Shown here one piece after another: positions 26,486 through 35,784 of a stretch of 64,000 bases of DNA. Position numbers and translations under genes: made by a program. Every line of letters begins with the position of its first letter. The first letter of the stretch is position 1. A model generated the notes under the pieces. It did not search any database and was not told where the DNA came from. It saw only the letters and a list, made by a program, of their open reading frames with translations. This stretch comes from Alphaproteobacteria bacterium (GTDB taxonomy: Bacteria > Pseudomonadota > Alphaproteobacteria > RF32 > CAG-239): assembly GCA_015062535.1 (NCBI GenBank), contig SUUK01000001.1:71917-135916 (forward strand), read 5' to 3'.

Positions 26486-28060
26486 TTAGAGTTCTTTTTG
26501 CATCATACTTTCAGCAGACAATACATAATTTTCTCCTAAATATGAGAAATTTACCAAAGACTGGCTAAAATTATACACCAAAAGAACACTCTTTTTTAGA
26601 TTGCTACTTGTTCTAACAAAAGCAATAACATCATCATTTTCAATGTCATCAATAAAACAAATATTACCAAAGTCATTAAATAATGATGATTTGCGCATCT
26701 TAATCATTCTTCTTGTCTCATTTAGCATAGAGCCTGAAAAATCTTGATTAGAAACCGCAAGCTTAAATTGTTCGTCATCAGGCTGTAAAGCCATATTACG
26801 CACAACATCATCCTTTGCATCACTCATAGCAAATCCAGCTCTTCCTGCATCCCAAGGCATACCAAAGTTACGCCAAATGTCTCTTGGATCACATTCTGGA
26901 TGTTTGCATTTTTCAAAGTCTTTAGGATTTGAAAGTCCTAATTCTTCACCTTGATAGATACAAACGCTTCCAGGCAAAGATAAAAGAAGATGCATAACCA
27001 TTTTCTTTTTATTCAAGGTTTGGTTATCCTTAAACATACGAGAAGCGACACGTTCCAAGTCGTGATTACTGAAAGCCCAGTTAATCTTTTTTGCATAAGG
27101 TATGACATTTAAATCATCTTTAACGCATCTTTTGAAATCGTGTATGTCGCCATTGAGAGCTCCAGTAAAAAATGCATCACAAGCGCTATCATCAAATAAT
27201 TTTCTGATGCGCTTAACATCACGTTTGCTCTTGTTGTACCAATACTCTGCAAGGAGAGTTTTAGGTGTTTCATAAGAACAACAAAGCTCTTTTAAGCGGT
27301 TAAGAAAATCTTCTCCACCTTTGGTGTTTACATCATAGAGACGATTTTGTTTACCCTTGTTTTTTCTTGATTTGTAAACAGGGTTGTCACGAAACAATGG
27401 ATCCGGAGCATAGTGAGTAGCAGCATCCAAGCGAAAACCATCAGCTCCCAAATCAAACCAGTGCTTAGCAATTTTCAAAATCTCATCTTGAACAACGGGG
27501 TTGTTAAGGTTAAGATTTGGCATAGAGTAATCAAAGCTATGCATGTAGAATTGCTTGCGCTTTTCATTCCACTCCCAAACACTTTTGCCATGAGAATTCC
27601 AAATAGCCTCCCAATTGTTTGGCAAAATAGGATTGCCATCTTCATCAAAACCTTTGGCATCAACCCAAATAAAGTAATCTTTATATGGAAGAACACCATC
27701 AATGCTTTTCTGAAACCAAGGATGAGATTCTGCACAGTGGTTATAAACCTGATCAATAATAACTCTAATTCCTTTGCTATGATAAACATCACAAAGTTCT
27801 TTGAAGTCATCAAGATCACCATACATCGGATCAATACCATAGTAATCTGTGATATCATATCCAAAACCAGTAGCGCCCCAAGGATAAAATGGTGTAATCC
27901 ATATCGCATCAACATTAAGCGATGCCACATAATCAACCATTGCAGTAATGCCTTTTAGGTTGCCATAAGAACCTTTATAGGGATCTGTTTTACTGCCAGG
28001 GGCATAATTAAACGTAAGAGGGTAGATTTGATAAATCACCTCATTGTTAATTGTTTTCAT
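26486..28060 (-). CDS. GH13 alpha-glucosidase/oligosaccharide hydrolase
   Basis: A 524-residue intracellular glycoside hydrolase. Family 13 motifs are clear: DQVYNH (region I, 103-108), nucleophile Asp212 in GFRLDAATH, acid Glu272 in LLAEYWY and Asp334 in SNHDLER. No signal peptide. The QPDDEQFK and SLLSLPGS context fits oligo-1,6-glucosidase or alpha-glucosidase rather than amylase. It would release glucose from imported oligosaccharides; no transporter or regulator is next to it. Confidence 0.9.
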   Translation of the reverse strand: MKTINNEVIYQIYPLTFNYAPGSKTDPYKGSYGNLKGITAMVDYVASLNVDAIWITPFYPWGATGFGYDITDYYGIDPMYGDLDDFKELCDVYHSKGIRVIIDQVYNHCAESHPWFQKSIDGVLPYKDYFIWVDAKGFDEDGNPILPNNWEAIWNSHGKSVWEWNEKRKQFYMHSFDYSMPNLNLNNPVVQDEILKIAKHWFDLGADGFRLDAATHYAPDPLFRDNPVYKSRKNKGKQNRLYDVNTKGGEDFLNRLKELCCSYETPKTLLAEYWYNKSKRDVKRIRKLFDDSACDAFFTGALNGDIHDFKRCVKDDLNVIPYAKKINWAFSNHDLERVASRMFKDNQTLNKKKMVMHLLLSLPGSVCIYQGEELGLSNPKDFEKCKHPECDPRDIWRNFGMPWDAGRAGFAMSDAKDDVVRNMALQPDDEQFKLAVSNQDFSGSMLNETRRMIKMRKSSLFNDFGNICFIDDIENDDVIAFVRTSSNLKKSVLLVYNFSQSLVNFSYLGENYVLSAESMMQKEL

Positions 28061-28140
28061 AAAATATAAGGATTAATAATTAAACATATTCATAAATCAC
28101 TAATCCCAACTTATTTAAGAAACCTTTGAAAGTCAATCAT

Positions 28141-28179
28141 AAAAAAACAGCCTATCACAACGGATAGACTGTTTTTTTA
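28141..28179. terminator. Bidirectional terminator
   Basis: AACAGCCTATC, loop, GATAGACTGTTTTTTT with an A tract upstream; serves the small membrane gene on the minus strand. Confidence 0.7.
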
Positions 28180-28569
28180 TCAGTAATGTATAAATACCAC
28201 ATTTTCTTTGCTAACTTTGTCACCTTTCCAAGCTTTGTACCATAAAACAAGATAAAAAAGTGCCCAAAATATAATAAACAAAATAGGAAAAACAACTAAA
28301 GGATGGTTGTATTCTCCACTAGCAATATAGGGTAAGCCAAACAAGAAGAATACAAAAGCAATGACAAGAGGCCAAAAATACCACAACATTATGAACTTAA
28401 TGATATTTTGCACAGTTTTGAAACCTTTTATAGCCTCGCTAGTTGGTCTATATAGAAACATCCCTTTTTCTTCAAAAACGTCAATTTCTTTAAGTCCACA
28501 TTCTTTAGGTGTTTTACCATATTTATCAACAAATAAACTGATAGCTTGTTCTCTTAATTTTTTTTCCAT
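28180..28569 (-). CDS. Hypothetical two-helix membrane protein
   Basis: About 129 residues: a soluble N-terminal part (LREQAISLFVDKYGKTPKECG) and two hydrophobic segments near 60-80 and 90-112, then a short tail. No family recognised. ATG 28569 is preferred to an upstream TTG at 28578. Divergent from tRNA-Lys. Confidence 0.6.
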   Translation of the reverse strand: MEKKLREQAISLFVDKYGKTPKECGLKEIDVFEEKGMFLYRPTSEAIKGFKTVQNIIKFIMLWYFWPLVIAFVFFLFGLPYIASGEYNHPLVVFPILFIIFWALFYLVLWYKAWKGDKVSKENVVFIHY

Positions 28570-28724
28570 AAACAACAAAATAATAAGTTAATAATCAAAA
28601 AAACTACGCAAAATATAACATAATCAAAATAAAAATCAATACTTTTATGAAAAACGAAAAAAAACTAAAAAAAGGTATTGCAATTAAAAATCTTTTGATT
28701 ATAGTAAACAAAGTTTTTGGTTAT

Positions 28725-28800
28725 GGGTGCGTAGCTCAGTTGGTAGAGCAACTGACTCTTAATCAGTGGGTCTGGGGTTCGAACCCCCACGCGCCTACCA
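28725..28800 (+). tRNA. tRNA-Lys (anticodon CTT)
   Basis: Acceptor GGGTGCG with CGCGCCT, discriminator A and encoded CCA. Anticodon arm CTGACTCTTAATCAG gives CTT; T arm GGGGTTCGAACCCCC. The genome must have a second Lys tRNA (TTT) elsewhere. The terminator starts at once after the CCA, and two downstream tandem units repeat a decayed copy of this gene's 3' end. Confidence 0.96.
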
Positions 28801-28838
28801 TAACAAAAAGCCTCCGATTTCGGGGGCTTTTTTGTTAT
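28801..28838 (+). terminator. Terminator of tRNA-Lys
   Basis: TAACAAAAAGCCTCCG, loop, CGGGGGCTTTTTTGTTA, a stem of about 16 pairs that also opens repeat unit 1. Confidence 0.8.
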
Positions 28839-29134
28839 GGCAAAGAAGCGTAAGGTGAGAACTTAAGAGAACGGGGCTTGCAAGTTAAAAACAATTTGGG
28901 GAATTGTTTTTAACGAAAGCTATAGTAGATGTTAGCTTGTGTTTTGGTGAAAAACCAAATAAGCAAGCTCTACATCTAGCTTGTCCGAAGTGAAGTTAGG
29001 TTGTAGAAAACTACAACCTTACGAAACAAGCGACTACAAGCGAAAGGCGGGCGGAAGAACGCCGGTAAGCCAAAGGCTTATGAGCGCCTGTGCGAATGAG
29101 CAAAGCGAAATTCAACCCCCACGCGCTTAACCTT
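28801..29134 (+). repeat. Tandem structured unit 1 downstream of tRNA-Lys (334 bp)
   Basis: First of two near-identical units. It starts with the tRNA terminator, then carries stacked hairpins: GTTAAAAACAATT/AATTGTTTTTAAC (28884-28914), TAGATGT...ACATCTA with an inner TTTGGT/ACCAAA, AGGTTGTAG/CTACAACCT, and AAGCC/GGCTT. It ends with TTCAACCCCCACGCGC, a slightly decayed copy of the tRNA-Lys T-arm/acceptor 3' strand. GC content is clearly above the surroundings. No credible protein frame exists. Confidence 0.85.
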
Positions 29135-29469
29135 TAACAAAAAGCCTCCGATTTCGGGGGCTTTTTTGTTATGGCAAAGAAGCGTAAGGTGAGAACTTAA
29201 GAGAACGGGGCTTGCAAGTTAAAAACAATTTGGGGAATTGTTTTTAACGAAAGCTATAGTAGATGTTAGCTTGTGTTTTGGTGAAAAACCAAATAAGCAA
29301 GCGTTACATCTAGCTTGTCCGAAGTGAAGTTAGGTTGTAGAAAAACTACAACCTTACGAAACAAGCGACTACAAGCGAAAGGCGAGCGGAAGAACGCCGG
29401 TAAGCCAAAGGCTTATGAGCGTTTGTTTGAATGAGCAAAGCGAAATTCAACCCCCACGCGCTTAACCTT
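29135..29469 (+). repeat. Tandem structured unit 2 (335 bp)
   Basis: Repeats unit 1 with few differences: one extra A in the AGGTTGTAG hairpin loop, CTC to CGT in one stem side, GCGCCTGTGCG to GCGTTTGTTTG near the end. It also ends with TTCAACCCCCACGCGC. Stems are mostly kept, changes fall largely in loops or at one stem side. Confidence 0.85.
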
Positions 29470-29520
29470 TAACAAAAAGCCTCCGATTTCTGGGGCTTTC
29501 TTGTTATGGCTAAGAAGCTT
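29470..29520 (+). repeat. Partial third unit (terminator end only)
   Basis: The unit start (TAACAAAAAGCCTCCG, then a terminator hairpin with two base changes and GTTATGGC) recurs and then stops about 51 bases in. The 78 bases to the cca start hold a ribosome site (AAAAGGAG) and AT-rich leader. Confidence 0.75.
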
Positions 29521-29598
29521 TGCTAATCAAATTTTTTTATATTAAAAAAACTTGCAAAATAAAGCTTAAAATATTATCTCTAATAAAAAGGAGAATAC

Positions 29599-30849
29599 AT
29601 GCAAATATATAGAGTAGGTGGTGCAGTTAGAGATAAAATACTAAACAACTCATGTCAAGATAATGACTATGTGGTTGTTGGCTCAACCATAGAAGAAATG
29701 GAAAATAAAGGCTTTATAAAAGTAGGTAAATCCTTTCCTGTATTTTTGCATCCAGAAACTAAAGAAGAATACGCTCTTGCAAGAAAAGATATAAAAATAG
29801 GCTCCTCTCATAAAGACTTTAGATTTGAATTTACTCCGGATATAACATTAGAAGAAGATTCCTTAAGGCGAGATTTTACTTGTAATGCTATTTATGAAGA
29901 TATAACAACAGGTAAACTTATAGATTATCATAATGGTATTAATGATATAAAAAATAAAACACTTCGCCACATATCAGAGCATTTTACAGAAGATCCTTTA
30001 AGGGTTCTAAGAGCATGTAGGTTTTCTGCAACACTTGATTTTGATATTGCACCAGAAACAATAAATTTATGCAAACAAATGATTGATAACAATGCTTTAT
30101 CACATCTAAGTAAAACAAGAATTTTCCAAGAATTAGAAAAAGCTTTGAGCTCTCCATATTTTTATCGATTTATCGAAAATGCTAGAAAAATTGGCTTATT
30201 AAAAAAACTATTGCCCGAAGTTGATGATTTATGGTCTGTTCCTGAAAGGCAAGATTATCATCCCGAAAAAAATACTGGTTCTCATACAATGTTAGCCCTA
30301 AAAGCAGCTCAAAGTTCCGATTCTGTGGTTAATCTAACCATTTTGCTTCATGATGTAGGAAAAACTATTACTAACAAAGAAAAATGGCCCTCACATCACC
30401 ATCATGAAGAACTAGGAATAGAGCTTGCAAATAAGATATTAACGCGCTTAAATGCAACCAATATTTATAAAGATTTTATACCTTTTACCATAAAAAATCA
30501 TATGCTTTATCACAGCAACGTAGATAGCGTATTAGATAATTTAATAAATGTTGCGATAACAATATCTAAAAATGCTTCCAAAGATTATCAAAAAAGATTT
30601 TTAAACGTCCTAAAAGCAGATATGCTAGGAAGAGATATAAAAGATTTTTCAATTCAATTAAAAGAGTTTGAAAATTTTTCCAATTATTTAACTAAAATAA
30701 TAACCATAACAAAACAGCCTAAAACAAAGTTAATACCCAACTTTTATGACCTTATAGAGCAATTGAAAAAACATAAAATTACCAAAGAAGAACTAAATAA
30801 ACTTGAAATAAATGCAATCAAAAAACTTGTTAAAGAAAAATATGTGTAA
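29599..30849 (+). CDS. cca: CCA-adding tRNA nucleotidyltransferase with HD domain
   Basis: Adds or repairs the CCA end of tRNAs. The N-terminal class II nucleotidyltransferase head reads YRVGGAVRDKIL with DNDYVVVG, followed by RRDFTCNAI and DPLRVLRACRFSA; the HD phosphohydrolase motif is HDVGK near residue 250. Length 416 matches the multifunctional Escherichia type. AAAAGGAG precedes the ATG. Its place next to a tRNA gene is probably incidental. Confidence 0.94.
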   Translation: MQIYRVGGAVRDKILNNSCQDNDYVVVGSTIEEMENKGFIKVGKSFPVFLHPETKEEYALARKDIKIGSSHKDFRFEFTPDITLEEDSLRRDFTCNAIYEDITTGKLIDYHNGINDIKNKTLRHISEHFTEDPLRVLRACRFSATLDFDIAPETINLCKQMIDNNALSHLSKTRIFQELEKALSSPYFYRFIENARKIGLLKKLLPEVDDLWSVPERQDYHPEKNTGSHTMLALKAAQSSDSVVNLTILLHDVGKTITNKEKWPSHHHHEELGIELANKILTRLNATNIYKDFIPFTIKNHMLYHSNVDSVLDNLINVAITISKNASKDYQKRFLNVLKADMLGRDIKDFSIQLKEFENFSNYLTKIITITKQPKTKLIPNFYDLIEQLKKHKITKEELNKLEINAIKKLVKEKYV

Positions 30850-30938
30850 AATATATTTTATACTTTAAAAAAAACAAAATACCTTTAAACTCTTAAAAGG
30901 AATATATTTTTTTAACCTAAATTATTTATGGTGTTGTT

Positions 30939-33900
30939 ATGAAAAAATCGCTAAAAATTGCTTTGTTTATAACCGTTTCATTGCCAGCAATTGCACTTGC
31001 TTCAGATATATCAACAGATACATCTTCAAATGCATATACTTTAGATCAAAACCTTAGCGATACATATAAATTAAAAGAAACAGAAAACCAATCACAAAAA
31101 GCATCTATCACTAAAGAAAACGAAGAGACTAAAGTAGATGAAAATGCTCCTCAAATCGTAAGAAAGGAAATTCCAAACGGATATGTTGAAAAATTAGTTA
31201 CAAAAGACAATCAAGTTTTAGCAGAAAAAAAAGTAATAAATAATGAAATAACCGAACGTGTTTTGTATGAATATTATCCTACAGGTTCAATTTCTAGAAA
31301 AATCATCTCAACAGGTGTAAATGAAAGTTTTTATGCTGAAAACTATTATCCAAATGGCAAAAAATCTTCATCAGCAACATATATAAATGAAAACAATAAG
31401 TTAGGTATAGAAAAAATATATGATAACAATGGTGTTTTACGTCAAGAAATTCCATGGGTTGAAATAAAAGAAAAAACAAATAACAACAACCCAAGAACAA
31501 GTAAACGTTTTGGACAGATAAATACATATTATCCAAATGGTAAAATAGCTGCAACATTTAGTGTTGGAAAAGAAGGTAAAAATGTTTTCTTTGACACTAA
31601 TGGAAAAATAGTAAAAGAAATTGAAAAGGCTGAGATAGTAAAGTTTGTAGAAGAATTAACAAGCGAAGATTGCAAAGATGTAATTGTAGAACTAAGCTTA
31701 GAAGAATTAGTTGATTTATATGAAGATGAAGGTGATATTTCATATAATAAATGTGGCTTGCCATATAGAGAAAATTTCATCTATGAAGTTACGACACAAA
31801 AGGGGCGTAGCAATATTAAGTATAGTTATGACGAAAAAGGTATGCTTCGCCGTATAACCAAATATACAAATGGTCAAAAAAATGGAACAACTCAAAAGTT
31901 TGATAGTTCAGGAAATTTAACCGCAGATATTCTATACAAAAATGGCTTAAAAGATGGGTTTGCTAATGGATATTTCCCAACCAAAGAAACAGCCTTTAGG
32001 AAAAAATATGAAAATGGAAAAGTTGTAGATAGTCTAACATGTTATTTCCCAACAGGAGAGGTTGCTGCCACAATTCCTTATGTAAATGGCTTAAAAGATG
32101 GTGTTGCAGTTATTTCAAGTCCAAACAGAACTGAAATAACATTCAAACAAGGAAATATTGTAAATAAAGAAGAAAAAGCTCCAAGAAAACAAGCTTCATT
32201 GTTAAATGCACTTGCTAAAGAAGATCAAAAATGCTTAAAAATAGATAGCAAAAAAGAAGAGCTATTGCTAGATATAGAAGCTCAAAGTAATGCAATTGTA
32301 AATTCAATGAACATAACACCTATAAAAGAGTGTGAAGACCCTGCATCATTTAAATTAGAAAACAATAAATATGTATGCTACAAAGATGGCAAACTAAGAG
32401 CTCAATATTCTCCAATATTCAAAAAGGGCAGATATTCAAGTATTACTTATAATAATGATAAACAAAAGAAACAATATACCGTATATTATAATGACCATAA
32501 GCGTCAAGGTCTGTCAACAGAGTATGATGGCAAAAAAATCATAAAAGAGATAACCTATGATAAAGGTAATGTTGTTGAAAACAATAGATCATACTATCCA
32601 AATGGAGTGGTAAAAGAATTTTTTGCAAATCTTGTTGAAGATAATCAAAAAGTAATCAATAGTTATGATGAAAAATCAAACTTAACCTTTAGCCTAAGTT
32701 ATGACAATAATGAGCGCGAGCAAGCATTCCTATCAAGAGAAGATCAAAACAAAAATGTATATGTAAGATTTTATGAAGACAAATTAGATAACATAAGAGA
32801 AGTAAATAAAGAAAATCCTCTAAGCTTTATTGAATATAATCTAAACCTAAATGAATATGCCGTTTATAAAGACGGTACACTGGTTAAAGTCGGCAAAATT
32901 TGCGATGATGAAAAATCAAATTTAACTTTAGAAAATAATCCAACAATTCCACCAGTAATTAAAGCAGAAGATGCACCACTTGTTGAAGGTTTAGAAGAGT
33001 TAGAAAAAGAAATTGAAGCAATCAAAGAAGAAACTAAAAAATTAGAAGAAACTCCAAAAGAAGAGTTAAAAGTTGAAAATGCAATTCTTCCAAACAAAGA
33101 GGATATAAAAACTCAAGAACTTGCAAGCTTAAATATTGGTCCTGTTGCTAAACCTGATATAACAAATCTTGCTGATGTTGTTGCAAAAGAAACTGTTAAG
33201 TTACCAGAAAATAAAAAAGAAACAGATGAAGCATCAAAAACCGAAAAGATTTATTATCCAAATGGAAATTTAAGAAAAACCATAAAAACCAAAGGCTCAC
33301 GAACCGAAGAAGTTAAAGAATATTCTAAAACAGGTTTATTGTTAACAGACACCATCTACAATAAAGATGATATCATTATTGAAAAATATTTTGGTACCGG
33401 AGAAATTCGTCGCAAAACCAATAAAGACTATAGCGATAATGCAGTAATGGCCTTTATCTCAAGAATAGATTTTTATAATACCGGAACTCCAAGGTATGAA
33501 ATAAATAGAACCAAAGATACTCTCCTGTTTAGTGATAAAGAATATTATCCAGATAATATCTTGAAAAAGGAAAGCTCTCAAACAGCACCTCTTGTTCTAA
33601 CAACAACAGAGTATACAAAAGAGGGTAATTTACAAACCAAAACCAAAACACTAGGTGCAAACGTTTTAGTTGAAGAATATAATGAAGATAGTTCATTAAA
33701 ATCATTTAGCTTAAATGGCGAAATAATGCCAGACAATCTCAAAGATAAAAGAGATGATTTGCTAAAAGATAATGCTAAAACATATGGAGAAGGTGGTGCA
33801 TTAGTATCTGAATTTAAACAAACTCAAAATTCGAATGTATTAAATGAATACTGGCCATCAGGAAAATTAAAAACAGAAATAGTTTTCTATAACAATGGTG

Positions 33901-34184
33901 AAATAAGTGTCAAATCATTTGATAAGAATAACAATTTAGAAAAATTCGCCTACCTAGCACCAGATGGAAAACTTCATCTTCAAAAGCCAGAAGTCAGAAC
34001 AATTCCATCTTATCGTGAGCGTTATTGGGTAGATTACAATAATCCAAATTGGATAGAAAATAATGAAAAATATTCAATAACATCAATTGTTCGTCTAAAT
34101 CTAGATACAGCCGCTTATATTTTAGCAGAACTAGAAATAGAAGTTCCAGAAATGTTAAAGAAAATATATGATTATTACAAATAA
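30939..34184 (+). CDS. Large exported MORN/YwqK-repeat protein
   Basis: A 1081-residue protein with a Sec signal peptide (KKSLKIALFITVSLPAIALA, cleavage near ALAS). It is built of many YYPNGKxxxxxxY and YxxxGxLxxxxxY repeats of the MORN_2/YwqK type, in at least three blocks (about 95-230, 285-420, 510-610 and 770-1035), separated by a Lys/Glu-rich coiled linker (about 680-750). No catalytic motif is apparent. Such repeats form long beta-sheets and bind other proteins or surfaces. It is probably periplasmic or surface-exposed; no secretion partner lies nearby. Low-GC, Lys/Asn-rich composition fits the genome. Confidence 0.75.
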   Translation: MKKSLKIALFITVSLPAIALASDISTDTSSNAYTLDQNLSDTYKLKETENQSQKASITKENEETKVDENAPQIVRKEIPNGYVEKLVTKDNQVLAEKKVINNEITERVLYEYYPTGSISRKIISTGVNESFYAENYYPNGKKSSSATYINENNKLGIEKIYDNNGVLRQEIPWVEIKEKTNNNNPRTSKRFGQINTYYPNGKIAATFSVGKEGKNVFFDTNGKIVKEIEKAEIVKFVEELTSEDCKDVIVELSLEELVDLYEDEGDISYNKCGLPYRENFIYEVTTQKGRSNIKYSYDEKGMLRRITKYTNGQKNGTTQKFDSSGNLTADILYKNGLKDGFANGYFPTKETAFRKKYENGKVVDSLTCYFPTGEVAATIPYVNGLKDGVAVISSPNRTEITFKQGNIVNKEEKAPRKQASLLNALAKEDQKCLKIDSKKEELLLDIEAQSNAIVNSMNITPIKECEDPASFKLENNKYVCYKDGKLRAQYSPIFKKGRYSSITYNNDKQKKQYTVYYNDHKRQGLSTEYDGKKIIKEITYDKGNVVENNRSYYPNGVVKEFFANLVEDNQKVINSYDEKSNLTFSLSYDNNEREQAFLSREDQNKNVYVRFYEDKLDNIREVNKENPLSFIEYNLNLNEYAVYKDGTLVKVGKICDDEKSNLTLENNPTIPPVIKAEDAPLVEGLEELEKEIEAIKEETKKLEETPKEELKVENAILPNKEDIKTQELASLNIGPVAKPDITNLADVVAKETVKLPENKKETDEASKTEKIYYPNGNLRKTIKTKGSRTEEVKEYSKTGLLLTDTIYNKDDIIIEKYFGTGEIRRKTNKDYSDNAVMAFISRIDFYNTGTPRYEINRTKDTLLFSDKEYYPDNILKKESSQTAPLVLTTTEYTKEGNLQTKTKTLGANVLVEEYNEDSSLKSFSLNGEIMPDNLKDKRDDLLKDNAKTYGEGGALVSEFKQTQNSNVLNEYWPSGKLKTEIVFYNNGEISVKSFDKNNNLEKFAYLAPDGKLHLQKPEVRTIPSYRERYWVDYNNPNWIENNEKYSITSIVRLNLDTAAYILAELEIEVPEMLKKIYDYYK

Positions 34185-34185
34185 C

Positions 34186-34218
34186 AAAAAAGCCCTCAAA
34201 AAAGAGGGCTTTTTTTAA
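34186..34218. terminator. Bidirectional terminator
   Basis: AAAAGCCCTC, loop, GAGGGCTTTTTTT between the MORN-repeat gene and the converging nitroreductase gene. Confidence 0.8.
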
Positions 34219-34228
34219 TTAAAATACC

Positions 34229-34759
34229 TTAAAAAGTTTCCCAATGCACTTTATCTTTATTGAGTCTATCTTGAGGAACTTTAGGAGTCTCATCAGGATA
34301 GCCAATAGTAACAATTGCAATAGGTAACATTGTTTCAGGCATATTAAATTTTTCTCTTAAATTTTCAACAATAGCAGGCATAGGAGCTGCCCCGCAAAAA
34401 CAAGCACCAAGCCCCTTAGCATGACATGCTAAAAGCAAATTTTGTGCCGCTAATGCACCATCAATTTGTGCAAAATTCCATCCCTCTTTAGGACGATTAA
34501 AAGTTTCCTCTTCATCAGAACAAACAATAATTGCACAAGCAGCATCCTTAGCAAAAGAAGTCCAAGGTTGAAAAGCTCTAAGTCCTGCAAGAACTTCTTT
34601 ATTTTCAACCACCAAAAAATGCCAAGGTTGTTTATTATGAGCAGATGGAGCATAGCTCGCAGCTCTAATAAGTTCATAAATTTCGTCTTTAGTTAAGGTC
34701 TTATCTGGATTATATTTTCTAATAGAGCGACGACTTAAAAGTCCTTCATATAATTCCAT
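34229..34759 (-). CDS. Nitroreductase-family oxidoreductase
   Basis: A 176-residue FMN-dependent oxidoreductase. SRRSIRKYNP at the start and APSAHNKQPWHFLVV bind FMN, and LGACFCGAAP with the late IGYPDE complete the fold. It probably uses NAD(P)H; physiological substrate unknown. AGGAGATAA precedes the ATG. A 16-base gap follows the upstream hypothetical gene, so they may form an operon. Confidence 0.9.
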   Translation of the reverse strand: MELYEGLLSRRSIRKYNPDKTLTKDEIYELIRAASYAPSAHNKQPWHFLVVENKEVLAGLRAFQPWTSFAKDAACAIIVCSDEEETFNRPKEGWNFAQIDGALAAQNLLLACHAKGLGACFCGAAPMPAIVENLREKFNMPETMLPIAIVTIGYPDETPKVPQDRLNKDKVHWETF

Positions 34760-34775
34760 TTCTTATCTCCTAAAA

Positions 34776-35384
34776 TTAATTAACTTTTTTTTGAATATCA
34801 TTAATACGAGGCAAAACAAGATGTTCTATTAAAAATGAGAAAATCTCTTCTGCTTTTTTATCCATATTAACGATAACATTAAAAATATTGTCATCAACAT
34901 TATCCATTTTAGACAACTTTTGAGCAAGCATGTAATAGGCTTCTGCTAAATCAGATAAAGAATTAATTAATTCTCCAGCAAAATTAGGGATATCAAGTTT
35001 ATCTAAACCACCCCAAAAGCCTTCAACAAAACCACACTCGATTTGGCGACTTCTATGGTTGCAAAGCAAAATTAAGTCTTCTTTACTACCTTTTCTCGCC
35101 TTTGGTAATTTAAGATTATTTAAAGATATCTCTTTAAACATCTCATCCCATAACCCCATAAAAAACTTAAAAAACAAATTAGCTTCATCTTTTGTTTGCA
35201 AACGAGGTTGTTTATTATCTTCAAAAAAAGAGGATATAACATCAGTTGGTCTTAAATTTGCATTTGGAGAGCAAATTGCCCCAGCAAATTTAAGTTTAAC
35301 TTCAAAAATATCAGTAGGGCAATTATAATGCTCTAAAAATTTTTTGAACTTATCATCCCCAATATATACATTTTCACTTTGCAT
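34776..35384 (-). CDS. Hypothetical protein upstream of the nitroreductase
   Basis: A 202-residue soluble protein, mostly helical by composition. I recognise no family. Visible features are a short NANLRPTDVISSFF segment, a central GFVEGFWGGLDKL and a helical C-terminal third. It precedes the nitroreductase gene with a 16-base gap, and diverges from a lipoprotein gene. No signal peptide. Confidence 0.6.
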   Translation of the reverse strand: MQSENVYIGDDKFKKFLEHYNCPTDIFEVKLKFAGAICSPNANLRPTDVISSFFEDNKQPRLQTKDEANLFFKFFMGLWDEMFKEISLNNLKLPKARKGSKEDLILLCNHRSRQIECGFVEGFWGGLDKLDIPNFAGELINSLSDLAEAYYMLAQKLSKMDNVDDNIFNVIVNMDKKAEEIFSFLIEHLVLPRINDIQKKVN

Positions 35385-35450
35385 TTTAATTCAACTTCAT
35401 ATATAGTTATACTATTAAACACGTTCAAATACTATAGGGAGTTTTACAAA

Positions 35451-35759
35451 TTGTCTACAATTAAATTATTTTTGTTATTTTTTATGCTTGCTTTTGTAGG
35501 TGCTTGCTCTCAAGTAATGCCTTTTGAAGACAGACGCCGAGAGCCAGGAACAGAATATATTTATATCGGTTCATCAAAGCCAGGTGCCCCAGTTATTTGT
35601 TATAATTCATTGTTTTATAGCAAAGAAAAGATAAAAGACATGGCAGATAAATTATGCCATTCTAATGAAGAAAATACAAAAGCAGAGCTAGTAAATACAG
35701 ATTATTTTTCTTGTCGATTGTTAGTCCCTACAAAAGCTTACTATAAATGTGTTAAGTAA
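35451..35759 (+). CDS. Small lipoprotein of unknown function
   Basis: About 102 residues from a TTG start at 35451, chosen because GGGAG lies 10 bases upstream and the product opens with a lipoprotein signal (LSTIKLFLLFFMLAFVGAC, lipobox VGAC). A longer frame from 35379 overlaps the divergent gene and would bury the signal. Four further cysteines (in PVICYN, KLCHS, FSCRL, YKCVK) may form disulfides. The KAYYKC ending is seen in alphaproteobacterial lipoproteins I cannot name. Confidence 0.65.
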   Translation: MSTIKLFLLFFMLAFVGACSQVMPFEDRRREPGTEYIYIGSSKPGAPVICYNSLFYSKEKIKDMADKLCHSNEENTKAELVNTDYFSCRLLVPTKAYYKCVK

Positions 35760-35784
35760 TTAACACAAAAAAAGGAGGTCTAAG

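Noticed and set aside
28837..28867. Short peptide MAKKRKVRT at the start of the tandem unit
   Set aside because: Nine codons without a ribosome site; resemblance to a basic targeting motif is coincidental.
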